This document shows, in pieces, positions 1 through 8,761 of a DNA stretch of 46,691 nt. Numbering within the stretch: the first letter of the stretch is position 1; every line of letters starts with the position of its first letter. A program made the translations under genes and the position numbers. Source of the stretch: Cyclobacteriaceae bacterium (GTDB lineage Bacteria > Bacteroidota > Bacteroidia > Cytophagales > Cyclobacteriaceae); NCBI GenBank assembly GCA_958296015.1, contig CATQIH010000008.1, forward strand, positions 1 to 46,691, in the 5' to 3' direction. A model generated the notes under the pieces. The model had not been told where the DNA came from. It was given only the letters and a program-made list of their open reading frames with translations, and did not search any database.

Positions 1-2151
1 CCACTGTTGATGGGAAAACTCAATGATAACTTTGATGTAGGCAAGGTATACCTGCGACCCACTACCCAGCAACTGGATGAGGTGAGGGTAACCGCAGAAA
101 GGGAGATCGTGTCATCCGGACTGAACAAAAAAACCTACAGCACCGACAATCAGATTGCCCAGACCGGCGGTTCGGTGCTGGATGCCATGAAGAATCTGCC
201 AGGCATTTCTGTAGACCAGGAAGGCAAGGTACGCATCCGGGGCAGTGATAAGGTGGCCGTGCTTATTGATGGTAAACAATCCAGTCTGACTGGCTTTGGC
301 AACCAAAAGGGACTCAGCAATATTCCGGTGGCCAACATAGACCGCATTGAAATCATCAACAACCCTTCAGCCAAATACGATGCCTCGGGCATGGCCGGAA
401 TCATCAACATTGTGTATAAAGAGGAAAGCAAAAACGGCCTCAACGGCGAAGTAGGCTTCACCTACGGCCTGGGCAGACTGTCGAAGCGAAAAGAAGACTT
501 GCCCAGCGATCTGGGAAGCTATCAGTACAACCCCAAATACATACCCAGCCTGAGCCTGAACTATCGTACTTCCAAGGTCAAAGCATCTTTACAATCGGAA
601 GTGATGGCCCAAAAGAACTTACCCAACAACGAGTTCACCACCCGAACCTACCGCGATGGGCGCATCATCGCCTCCCAGGTAGCTGAAAACAGGACGCAAA
701 CGCAGTACATCGTCAAAGGCGGACTGGATTGGTTTTTGGACGATCATAACACACTGACTTTCTCTGCCATCTTCGACTACGAAAGCCATACCGATACCTC
801 CCAGGTGCCTTATATTGATATGCTTTCAGAGCAGCGCAACCGCTATTGGAGCTGGCGGGAGTCGGAAGTGACCGGGTTTGCTAACTTCCGGGTAGATTAT
901 GAACATAAGTTCAGCCAGCCAGGGCATGTGCTAAGTGCCAGTTTGCAGTATACCCGGGGCTGGGAAGATGAGGCTTACTTCCTCAATGATAGCTCTGCGA
1001 TTCGCCAATCCAGAGACACCACGCACCTCATCGCCATTGAGCACACCATTCCCTTCCTGCTGGATTACGTCAGACCGCTGCGACGCGGGCGGCTGGAGGC
1101 CGGGGCCAAACTACAGATACGGCGTATTCCGGTGAGCTATGAGATCGGACAGGGACCCAATTCCATTATTTATCCGGGACTGGGCAACCGTTCTACCTGG
1201 GGAGAGAATCTGTATGCGGGGTATGCCAATTACGTTTTTGAACAGGAAAAATTTGATGTGGAAGCCGGGCTGCGGGCCGAGCAGATTGGTGTTTTTTATG
1301 ACTTGTCGCCGGAGAATATCTACTATGCTCAGAACGATGCTTATCATTATTTCAGGCTATACCCCAATGTGCGCATGAGCTTCAGGCTGAACGAAAACAA
1401 TGCCCTGTCGCTGTTCTACAACCGCAGGGTAGACCGACCGGGAGAGGCAGAGTTGAGGGTGTTCCCCAAGTATGATGATCCAGAGTTGCTCAAAGTAGGC
1501 AATCCTTACTTGCGTCCGCAGTTTACCCAAACCATAGAAGCCGCTTATAACCGGGACTGGGATGGCGGTTCGGTATTTCTGTCGGCCTACTATCGGATCA
1601 TCAACGACCCTTTCACCCGTATCTATGCCGAAGATACCACCAATGCCCGTTATAACATCATCAACAGGATTTACCAGAACGTGGGCAGTGCTACGCATAA
1701 AGGGATAGAACTTTTGCTCAACCAGCGCATCAATGATTTCTGGAAACTGTCGGGCAGCGTCAACGGGTATATCAATACCATTCGCGCTTATCAGGGCACT
1801 GTGCTGTTCCCTTATGTTCGTCCATTCAGTATCGACAGAACCGTCAACAATACCTGGGAGGCAAAGCTAAATAATACCTTCTCGCTACCGGGGAAAACCG
1901 AAGTGCAGCTCACCGGGTTGTATTTTGCACCCAAAAACATCCCGCAGGGCAGGCAGCTGGCCCGTTCTTCGGTAGATGTGGGCATCAAGAAAATTGTGAT
2001 GCGGGATAAAGGAGAACTGGTACTGTCTGTCACCGACATCTTCAATCACTTTAATATCCGGCAGGTTATCTACCAAGAAGACTTTGATGTGCAGTACGGA
2101 AACTATTACGAAACGCAAACCATCAGGCTGGGATTTAAGTACAAATTTTGA
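1..2151 (+). CDS. TonB-dependent outer-membrane beta-barrel receptor (5' end outside window)
   Basis: The frame is open from the first base, so the gene begins upstream; the in-window ATG is not taken as the start. The visible part begins at the end of a carboxypeptidase-like regulatory domain. A plug domain follows (LDEVRVTAE, then LPGISV, VRIRGSDKVAVLIDG and SAKYDASGMAGIINI), then a long beta-barrel rich in aromatic and glycine residues ending in FKYKF, a typical C-terminal strand. This matches the 'outer membrane beta-barrel protein family' of TonB-dependent receptors, which lack a SusD partner, and no susD follows. It would sit in the outer membrane and import a ligand using TonB energy; the ligand cannot be read from sequence. 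The gene converges with the next one, 12 bases away. Confidence 0.9.
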   Translation, partial: PLLMGKLNDNFDVGKVYLRPTTQQLDEVRVTAEREIVSSGLNKKTYSTDNQIAQTGGSVLDAMKNLPGISVDQEGKVRIRGSDKVAVLIDGKQSSLTGFGNQKGLSNIPVANIDRIEIINNPSAKYDASGMAGIINIVYKEESKNGLNGEVGFTYGLGRLSKRKEDLPSDLGSYQYNPKYIPSLSLNYRTSKVKASLQSEVMAQKNLPNNEFTTRTYRDGRIIASQVAENRTQTQYIVKGGLDWFLDDHNTLTFSAIFDYESHTDTSQVPYIDMLSEQRNRYWSWRESEVTGFANFRVDYEHKFSQPGHVLSASLQYTRGWEDEAYFLNDSSAIRQSRDTTHLIAIEHTIPFLLDYVRPLRRGRLEAGAKLQIRRIPVSYEIGQGPNSIIYPGLGNRSTWGENLYAGYANYVFEQEKFDVEAGLRAEQIGVFYDLSPENIYYAQNDAYHYFRLYPNVRMSFRLNENNALSLFYNRRVDRPGEAELRVFPKYDDPELLKVGNPYLRPQFTQTIEAAYNRDWDGGSVFLSAYYRIINDPFTRIYAEDTTNARYNIINRIYQNVGSATHKGIELLLNQRINDFWKLSGSVNGYINTIRAYQGTVLFPYVRPFSIDRTVNNTWEAKLNNTFSLPGKTEVQLTGLYFAPKNIPQGRQLARSSVDVGIKKIVMRDKGELVLSVTDIFNHFNIRQVIYQEDFDVQYGNYYETQTIRLGFKYKF

Positions 2152-2163
2152 TTTGCAAGCAAT

Positions 2164-3573
2164 CTATTCCTTAGGCTGATAATTGAACAGATGTTTGGTT
2201 TTGATGGCTTCGGATACTTTTTCCGGTACCAGTTGTTCCCATCCTTTGATGCCGTTTTTGATCATATGCAGCACATCATCGGAAATAATATCCAGATGTT
2301 CAGGATGAATAGGTTTGAGGCCAGTAATTTTCTTGTTCCCCTGCAAATACTGGTAAAGAAGGTTCAAATGATCAGGAAGTTGCAGCTGGCTGTAGCCGTA
2401 GATTTCGTGGGTACCCGCACGATAGGACGGGTAAACATAGAGTTGGATATTTCGTTTGAATAAAGTACCAAAAGACTCCAGGATGCCACCGGTGAGGTGT
2501 TCATAAAATGACTCCTGAAAAAGTTTCTCCAGATTGGCTACGCCCAGAATGATACCTGTTTTTCCTTTTGTGATGTGCGAAATATAATTGGCCAGCATAA
2601 AATACTCCTGATAGTCAGAAATCAATACTTTTTGCCCCAGAGACCCAAGAATATCCACCCGAGCCAGAAAGTCGCTGTCGCTGATCTCTTCTCCATCGGT
2701 GAGGTTGTGCAGGGTGAGTTCTGATACCTGTACGATATTGTTTTCATCTACATTGTCTTCCTTCTTGAACGCTTCCAGGCCAGATTGCAGCATATCCATA
2801 GTTACATATGTGACGGGCCGGAACCTTCCCCGCAAGATAAGCAGGCTCTTTTTATAGAGTGCTTCCTGGGCCTGCAACACCGTGCCATCCGCATCGAACA
2901 TGGTAGCCCGTGTCAGCCCTTTCTTCACCAGTTTGAGAGCCATCAGCCGGTTGTCCACTTTGCTGAAGTCCGGTCCCTTTATTCTAAAAAAGTCTATTTC
3001 CAATCTACCTGCAGCCAGGTTGTCCACCAGCGACTCCATCATAGCTACCGGATCGGCAATATGCGTACAGCCGTAGAGCAGGTTAACGCCCAGGATACCC
3101 ACGGCATCCTGCTGTAGCCCTGCATCATTGTCATGCAGCAGCACGTGAATCACGCAATCGTTCGTAGGCCCGTTGGGCTGTAGCTGAAAACGCAAGCCTA
3201 GCCAGCCATGTCCCTGGTTAGTCTTATGGTAGTTGAGCATCTCAACGGTGTTGGCAAAAGCAAAGAACTTGGTAGCATCGGCTCGGTTAAACAGACGTTC
3301 CTTCAACAGCTCTATTTCGTGATCCAGCATTTGGATCAGGCGTTCTTCGTAGACATAGCGTTTGGTTTTACCGTATATGGCATCGCTAAACTGCATATCG
3401 TAGGCCGACATGGTTTTGGCGATGGTGCCGGAAGCTCCGCCTACTTTGAAAAAATTGGCTGCCGTTTCCTGTCCGGCACCTATCTCTGCAAAAGATCCGT
3501 AAATGGTCAGGTCTAAGTTGAGGGCCAGTGCTTTCTCTTTGGTAGAAGGCACTCTGGGTAGTTCTACAAGCAT
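2164..3573 (-). CDS. Conserved 469-aa Bacteroidota protein of unknown function
   Basis: An intact 469-codon frame beginning MLVELPRVPSTKEK, without signal peptide or membrane segments, so probably cytoplasmic. I recognise the N-terminal block (YGSFAEIGAGQETAANFF, then SAYDMQFSDAIYG) as that of a conserved family in Bacteroidota. From memory, some database entries call it nicotinate-nucleotide adenylyltransferase, but I see no nucleotidyltransferase (H/T)xGH signature in its N-terminal region, so I do not adopt that name. The middle contains DNDAGLQQDAVGILGVNLLYG and a FDADGTVLQ stretch. It stands alone on the minus strand between a receptor gene and a divergent polysaccharide cluster, so context gives no hint of function. 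Confidence 0.8.
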   Translation of the reverse strand: MLVELPRVPSTKEKALALNLDLTIYGSFAEIGAGQETAANFFKVGGASGTIAKTMSAYDMQFSDAIYGKTKRYVYEERLIQMLDHEIELLKERLFNRADATKFFAFANTVEMLNYHKTNQGHGWLGLRFQLQPNGPTNDCVIHVLLHDNDAGLQQDAVGILGVNLLYGCTHIADPVAMMESLVDNLAAGRLEIDFFRIKGPDFSKVDNRLMALKLVKKGLTRATMFDADGTVLQAQEALYKKSLLILRGRFRPVTYVTMDMLQSGLEAFKKEDNVDENNIVQVSELTLHNLTDGEEISDSDFLARVDILGSLGQKVLISDYQEYFMLANYISHITKGKTGIILGVANLEKLFQESFYEHLTGGILESFGTLFKRNIQLYVYPSYRAGTHEIYGYSQLQLPDHLNLLYQYLQGNKKITGLKPIHPEHLDIISDDVLHMIKNGIKGWEQLVPEKVSEAIKTKHLFNYQPKE

Positions 3574-4055
3574 ATCGGTGTGGCGGTTATGATAGAAAAT
3601 TTACAGGCAGACAAAGCAAGTATCATACAATTTAATGGTGTAAATCTACCTTTATTTTGATAATGTCTTTACCCGGTCGGGCAGAAAAATACCGGCTATA
3701 GAGCTAATATCATATTTTTGGAATAAATACATTCGGAAGCCCTCATTCAGTATGTTTATTGTACAGATTTATGGTTGTTGTTAAGATAATTTGCGCTTTC
3801 GTTTGAAGATGTTATGAGATATAAGGAACTTTGGCTTTTTGTATTAAAACAAGTTTAGACCTATAAAGTTGTAGTTTACAGATGAACAGCGGTTTAATGA
3901 TAAAATTTTCAAAAAATATCCTTTATATTAGTGCCATGTTTAATAAACTTACCACGCATTATAAAAATGAAAATTGTTCCTGCTATTTATTCCAATAAGC
4001 GCAACATTGCTATTGTTTTCATATTTTTAGTTTAGATTTACTTACATTCACGAAA
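3574..4055. other. Intergenic region between divergent genes, AT-rich
   Basis: This 482-base stretch separates the minus-strand 469-aa gene from the plus-strand flippase and must hold promoters for both. I see no gene in it. Two plus-strand matches to the Bacteroidota -7 element TAnnTTTG are TATTTTTG at 3713-3720 and TAAAGTTG (7 of 8) at 3864-3871. The second has a TTTG at 3838-3841 upstream, with a 22-base gap, making it the better candidate for the polysaccharide operon. These are weak calls made by eye. Confidence 0.35.
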
Positions 4056-5531
4056 ATGTTAGGCAAATTTTTAAAGGGTTCTTCATCCGGTTCTGATAAA
4101 GAGCTGGTTTTCTTAGGAGTATTTTGGACCGGACTCCAGATGGTGATCAACGTAGGATTTAGCTTTGTGATACGCCTGGTGCTGGCCAAGCTGCTTTTTC
4201 CGGAGCAATTTGGTTTGGTGGGCATGGCTTCTGTGTTTATTGGCTTTATAGAAGTTTTCAATGATCTTGGTATCGGCGCAGCCCTGGTTCAGCGCAAAAA
4301 AGAAGATTTAGATGAAGTACATTTTCAAACGGCTTTCTGGACTGGCCTGGGGTGGTCGGTAGGTGTATATATTATCATGGCCGCGGCAGTGGCTCCGCTG
4401 GCAGCTGCCTTCTACGATGAGCCATTGCTGCGGCAGATTGTGCCGATCATGAGTCTTGGCATCCTGGCAAGCCCTTTCAACCTGGTGCAAAACGCCCAGC
4501 TTACCAAAGAGATGAACTTCAAGCGGATCGCCATCATCAAGAACTCTTCCAATATCTTCTCCGGCGTACTGGCATTGGGCCTGGCCCTGATGGGTGCCGG
4601 TGTATGGTCGCTTGTCTTCAACTCGGTAGCCACGCTGCTTATCGCCATGCCGATGTACTTTTTTGCCACTCCCTGGAAGCCTAAGTTTATGTGGGACAAG
4701 CAGGCGTTTCACGATGTGTTTGGCTTCGGGTTGTATACTACCGGTACCAACTTTGTCAACTACCTGATCAACAACATAGATTACCTGCTAATTGGTAAGC
4801 TCATCAGTGCAGAAGCATTGGGTGCGTATACTTTCGCCTTTGTGCTCACCAATACCATCAGGGTGAAGGTGATGGGTGTGTTCAACAACGTGATGTATCC
4901 TGTATACGGTAGGAAGCAAAGCGATCCGGAAGCACTTAAAAGATATTATCTTAAAGTAGTCAACTATAATAGTATTGCTATCTATCCATTGATGGTTTTT
5001 ATGTTCGCCCTGGGCGAACCGTTTATTCTACAGTTTTTTGGCGAAAAATGGAGTGCCTCGGTGGAGCCTTTGGAAATTCTGGCCCTTTCGGTGATGGTGC
5101 ATATGATGGTTAACAGCAACACCTCGCTGATCCGGGGCATGGGGCGGCCCGATCTGGAAATGAAATTACAGATGTTCAAGTCAGCACTATTTGTTCCTAC
5201 GCTGGCCATTGGTATCTATTACTATGGCATTGTAGGAGCGGCCTGGGCGGTACTGATCAATAAGATTATGATCGTCATCATTGCACAGTATACGTTCAAC
5301 TACTTATTGAAAATGAAAGTGAGCACTCTTGAGTTTCTTTCTGCGGTTAAGGTGCCGTGGATCGCCGCCGGTGTGAGCTATGCTGTAGCCTTTCTCTTGT
5401 ATAATGTGCTGGGTTTGCATTTTATCCTGGTAGGTATTGCGCTCTTCGCAGCCTATGCCGGAACTGTATGGCTGATGATGTCTGCCGAACTTAAGAAAGA
5501 AGTTAAAGCATTAAAAAAATCAAAAACATAA
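4056..5531 (+). CDS. MOP-superfamily polysaccharide flippase (Wzx/WzxC-like)
   Basis: The 491-residue protein is hydrophobic throughout, with roughly 12-14 predicted membrane spans. It has the family's opening pattern, a first span followed by PEQFGLVGMASVFIGFIEVFNDLGIGAALVQ. Members of this family carry lipid-linked oligosaccharide repeat units across the inner membrane for capsule, exopolysaccharide or O-antigen assembly. The start ATG at 4056 follows an A-rich leader (acgaaa) with no Shine-Dalgarno, normal for this phylum. It opens a plus-strand operon with the nitroreductase-like gene 10 bases downstream, then a pyruvyl transferase and a glycosyltransferase, which supports an export role for a pyruvylated glycan. 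The substrate is unknown. Confidence 0.88.
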   Translation: MLGKFLKGSSSGSDKELVFLGVFWTGLQMVINVGFSFVIRLVLAKLLFPEQFGLVGMASVFIGFIEVFNDLGIGAALVQRKKEDLDEVHFQTAFWTGLGWSVGVYIIMAAAVAPLAAAFYDEPLLRQIVPIMSLGILASPFNLVQNAQLTKEMNFKRIAIIKNSSNIFSGVLALGLALMGAGVWSLVFNSVATLLIAMPMYFFATPWKPKFMWDKQAFHDVFGFGLYTTGTNFVNYLINNIDYLLIGKLISAEALGAYTFAFVLTNTIRVKVMGVFNNVMYPVYGRKQSDPEALKRYYLKVVNYNSIAIYPLMVFMFALGEPFILQFFGEKWSASVEPLEILALSVMVHMMVNSNTSLIRGMGRPDLEMKLQMFKSALFVPTLAIGIYYYGIVGAAWAVLINKIMIVIIAQYTFNYLLKMKVSTLEFLSAVKVPWIAAGVSYAVAFLLYNVLGLHFILVGIALFAAYAGTVWLMMSAELKKEVKALKKSKT

Positions 5532-5541
5532 CAAAGCAGCG

Positions 5542-6606
5542 ATGTTACATAAGTTAACCGCAAAAGTGAAAGGTGCTTCTTATAGTTTTGTCAGAAACAA
5601 GCTTCCCAAATATTGTCACCGGTCACGTTTGCTCTCTTCTATCTACTATGGCGTTTTTGATAAGTCTTTTGCCCGTGAGCATCAGGCCGTATTGGCTGGT
5701 AGGATAAAGCATGTAGAGGAGGCAAGCCAGGAGAAAGGGAATTATTTTTTGATGGTACGAAATACGCACAGGCTGGAGAAAGGACTGCTCATGCGGCCCC
5801 GCCGGGCGGTGTTTGCCAAAGAGTATATTGGGGAAACCATGGACAACTTTGAAAGTATCTGGAACCACAAAGAAATATCCGGCAACCCACAGATGAAATG
5901 GTTCTACGACGTGCTTTCCAGCTACTTTGAGTCTGCCGGTACCGACCCTGATATTGAAAAGTACCAGGAACGCTTCAAAAAGAAGGTAAACGGTTTCGAC
6001 ACGGCAATGGCCAGGGCAGATACACCGGTAAAGGCCGTACCATACCACCGTTTGCAGGAACAAAGCAGCCATATCACCTTCGAAGAATTTTACAAATTAA
6101 CCCGACAGCGGCGTTCGGTACGTTGGTTTGACGCCAGGCCTGTGCCCCGCGAGCTGATAGACAAGGCCGTGCTGGCGGCCAACCAGTCGCCCAGTGCCTG
6201 CAACCGGCAGCCTTATGAGTTCAGGATTTTTGATGACCCGGCCCTGGTGCAGGAAGTTACCAAATACCCGATGGGCACCTCAGGCTACGGGCACAACATC
6301 CCGGTGATGATCGTGCTGGTAGGTAACCTGGATGCTTACTTTGATGAGCGCGACCGCCATGTTATCTATATTGATGCCTCATTGGCTGCCATGTCGTTCA
6401 TGCTGGCCCTGGAAACAATGGGACTCAGCAGTTGCTCCATCAACTGGCCGGATGTGGAGGAAAAAGAGGTGAAGATGGAGAAATTTCTGAAATTGAAGAC
6501 CCAACAGCGAGCACTGATGTGCATGGCCGTAGGGTATTCTGACCCGGAGGGCATGGTGGCTTTTTCAGAGAAACGTCCGCTCGATCAAATCAGGCAATAC
6601 AATTAA
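5542..6606 (+). CDS. Nitroreductase-family flavoprotein with N-terminal extension, in polysaccharide operon
   Basis: The protein has 354 residues. The C-terminal half, from about residue 183, is a nitroreductase fold: RQRRSVRWFDARPVP near residue 188 gives the FMN phosphate contacts, and QSPSACNRQPYEF is the usual flavin-contacting segment. The first ~180 residues are an extension without a motif I recognise. They contain MVRNTHRLEKGLLMRPRRAVF, a basic, probably helical region. Nitroreductase-fold enzymes use FMN and NAD(P)H, but similar long forms occur in bacterial glycan clusters with no assigned reaction. Its position between flippase and pyruvyl transferase (gaps of 10 and 22 bases) suggests modification of the sugar or its carrier, which is inference. 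Confidence 0.82.
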   Translation: MLHKLTAKVKGASYSFVRNKLPKYCHRSRLLSSIYYGVFDKSFAREHQAVLAGRIKHVEEASQEKGNYFLMVRNTHRLEKGLLMRPRRAVFAKEYIGETMDNFESIWNHKEISGNPQMKWFYDVLSSYFESAGTDPDIEKYQERFKKKVNGFDTAMARADTPVKAVPYHRLQEQSSHITFEEFYKLTRQRRSVRWFDARPVPRELIDKAVLAANQSPSACNRQPYEFRIFDDPALVQEVTKYPMGTSGYGHNIPVMIVLVGNLDAYFDERDRHVIYIDASLAAMSFMLALETMGLSSCSINWPDVEEKEVKMEKFLKLKTQQRALMCMAVGYSDPEGMVAFSEKRPLDQIRQYN

Positions 6607-6628
6607 TTAATCAGTTAAACATAGTACC

Positions 6629-7789
6629 ATGGTCATCGAATTACGGGGTGTAGAGTTTGTCAACAAAGGAGCAGAACTCATGCTTCATGCTATCATAGAT
6701 AAAGTGAGACAGGAATTTCCTGATGCTATCTTTGTGATGGAAGCTACTGCCCGCGCCCCCCGCAACAAACACCTGGAAAATAATATTTACTCCAAATCAT
6801 GGCTCAATCTTCAGCGAAAAAGGAAGAAAGTTACCTTCGATAAGTCATTTATCTATAATCTGCTTCCTGCTGGCAAACGGAGAAATGCCCGGTATATATC
6901 AGAAAAAGAGATTGATGTCGTATTGGATGGTTCCGGCTTTGCCTTTGGCGACCAATGGGGTGCCAAAAAAGCAGGCACACGCCTGGCCGATCAGGTGAGA
7001 GCATGGACAGCACAGGGCAAAAAAGTGATCATGCTGCCGCAGGCACTTGGCCCATTCACCGATCCGGAGTTGGTAGCAAAGATGAAAACCATTACTCAGT
7101 ATGCCGACCTGATCTTCGCCCGGGATAAGATATCGCACGATTATATTACCACCCTGGCCACCAAAACAGATAACATCAGACTGAAACCCGATTTTACTAA
7201 CCTGATCAAAGGAGCGGTGCCCGCCAACTTTAAGCCTGAAAACAGTGAGGTAGCCATTATTCCTAATAGTAAAATGATAGAGACGGCGGACAAAAAAGAC
7301 GGACAAGCCTACATGACCCTGCTACAAAGGCTGATCACTATGATTCAGAAAGCCGGGAAAAAACCCTTCTTCCTGATCCATGAAAGCCAGAGCGACGGAC
7401 AAATTGCCGACAATACCAATATGGCCCTGGAGAAAAAAATACCGATAATTCATGAAGATAATCCTTTGTATGTCAAAGGCATCATTGGTGCCAGCCAGGC
7501 AGTGATCACCTCACGTTTTCATGGACTAGTCAGTTGCCTGTCGCAGGCAGTGCCATGTTTGTCTACCGGCTGGAGCCATAAGTACGAGATGCTGCTCCAG
7601 GATTATGATTATCCTGAGGCACTGCTGGACGTACACAGTGATGATGAGACGCTGCAACAGAAGATAGACATAATTCTGCAAGAACCTTCACGCTCTCAGA
7701 TTACCAAAAAGCTAAAGAAAGAAGGTAAAAAGCAAAAACAACTTAGCGAAGCCATGTGGCAGGAAGTATTCAATAAGATCAGAGGATAA
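6629..7789 (+). CDS. Polysaccharide pyruvyl transferase family protein
   Basis: This 386-residue cytoplasmic protein begins MVIELRGVEFVNKGAELM, the usual start of this family. It carries VVLDGSGFAFGDQWG, KKVIMLPQALGPF, and SRFHGLVSCLSQAVPCL (S295-H298 region), the conserved SRFHG signature. Enzymes of this family transfer a pyruvate ketal from phosphoenolpyruvate to a sugar of an exopolysaccharide; some members are only structural relatives. The C-terminus is lysine-rich. It lies 22 bases after the nitroreductase-like gene and runs almost directly into the glycosyltransferase gene, so the four genes are probably one transcript. Confidence 0.87.
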   Translation: MVIELRGVEFVNKGAELMLHAIIDKVRQEFPDAIFVMEATARAPRNKHLENNIYSKSWLNLQRKRKKVTFDKSFIYNLLPAGKRRNARYISEKEIDVVLDGSGFAFGDQWGAKKAGTRLADQVRAWTAQGKKVIMLPQALGPFTDPELVAKMKTITQYADLIFARDKISHDYITTLATKTDNIRLKPDFTNLIKGAVPANFKPENSEVAIIPNSKMIETADKKDGQAYMTLLQRLITMIQKAGKKPFFLIHESQSDGQIADNTNMALEKKIPIIHEDNPLYVKGIIGASQAVITSRFHGLVSCLSQAVPCLSTGWSHKYEMLLQDYDYPEALLDVHSDDETLQQKIDIILQEPSRSQITKKLKKEGKKQKQLSEAMWQEVFNKIRG

Positions 7790-7798
7790 TTGTTATCA

Positions 7799-8716
7799 AT
7801 GAATTTACCATTTGTCTCTATTATCATACCTACCTACCTGGATTGGCCAAGGCTTTCTCTGTGTCTGGATGCCCTGGCGAAGCAGTACTATCCGGCAGCG
7901 AACTTCGAGATCATTGTAATCAACAATAAGCCGGGAGACAAGGCTCCGGACAATTTTACTATTCCGGACAACTGCCGCATTATGGATGAGGATAAACCTG
8001 GCTCCTATGCTGCAAGAAATGCTGCCCTGCCACTGGCCAAAGGCGACATACTGGGTTTTACGGATTCTGATTGCATCCCTGACGTTCACTGGATAGAGAA
8101 GGCAGTGGGTTATCTGACCCAGGATGAAAAAGCAGACATCGTAGGTGGAGACATTCATCTGTTTCGCAACTCCAAAAGAATGCGGTTGGGCGATTTGCAT
8201 GATATTGCTTTTGCGTTTCCTCAAAAAAAATATGTAACTACCCACCATTTTGCGGCTACAGCCAATATGTTTGCGCATAAGGAAATTTTTGAACAGGCAG
8301 GCCCATTCAATGCCAATTTGAAATCTGGTGGCGACTATGAGTGGGGCCAAAGGGCACACCAGCACGGTTTTCGGATTGTATTTGCCCCGGATGCTGTTGT
8401 CAACCACCCTACCCGCAGCAGCTTCACAGAGGTGATCCGTAAGATGATACGCATCTCTGAAACTGCACGCATGAAGTACCAGTCCGGTGGACTCAACAAC
8501 AATTACTACCTCAGACAGCTATATAACATTGCGGGCATTCATGTTCCACTGACTAGATCTTACCGGCAGGTGAAAAACCTGAGAGCAGAGAAGGGTTTTT
8601 CGTTTGTTCAGGTAACCAAACTATATGTTTTTCTGATACTACTCTACTACGTGCGCAACTTTGCCAGCTTATTCTTTAGTTTCAAGCAGCACCAAGCCAA
8701 TAGCTTAGCATCCTGA
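7799..8716 (+). CDS. Family 2 glycosyltransferase
   Basis: GT-A fold: FVSIIIPTYLDWPRL at the N-terminus, then GSYAARNAAL and the metal-binding TDSDC (D89-S90-D91), followed by GGDYEWGQRAHQHGF, the acceptor-side conserved block. The C-terminus has a hydrophobic segment (VTKLYVFLILLYYV) that probably tethers it to the inner membrane. I chose ATG at 7799, nine bases after the stop of the upstream gene, over an in-frame TTG at 7790. It would add a sugar to the lipid-linked repeat unit of the same polysaccharide; donor and acceptor are not predictable. It is the last gene of the operon and converges with the GAF-PAS gene. Confidence 0.88.
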   Translation: MNLPFVSIIIPTYLDWPRLSLCLDALAKQYYPAANFEIIVINNKPGDKAPDNFTIPDNCRIMDEDKPGSYAARNAALPLAKGDILGFTDSDCIPDVHWIEKAVGYLTQDEKADIVGGDIHLFRNSKRMRLGDLHDIAFAFPQKKYVTTHHFAATANMFAHKEIFEQAGPFNANLKSGGDYEWGQRAHQHGFRIVFAPDAVVNHPTRSSFTEVIRKMIRISETARMKYQSGGLNNNYYLRQLYNIAGIHVPLTRSYRQVKNLRAEKGFSFVQVTKLYVFLILLYYVRNFASLFFSFKQHQANSLAS

Positions 8717-8761
8717 AAAGGCAAACATTTATGTGATAAGGTGCCATATGCTGCTTATAAG

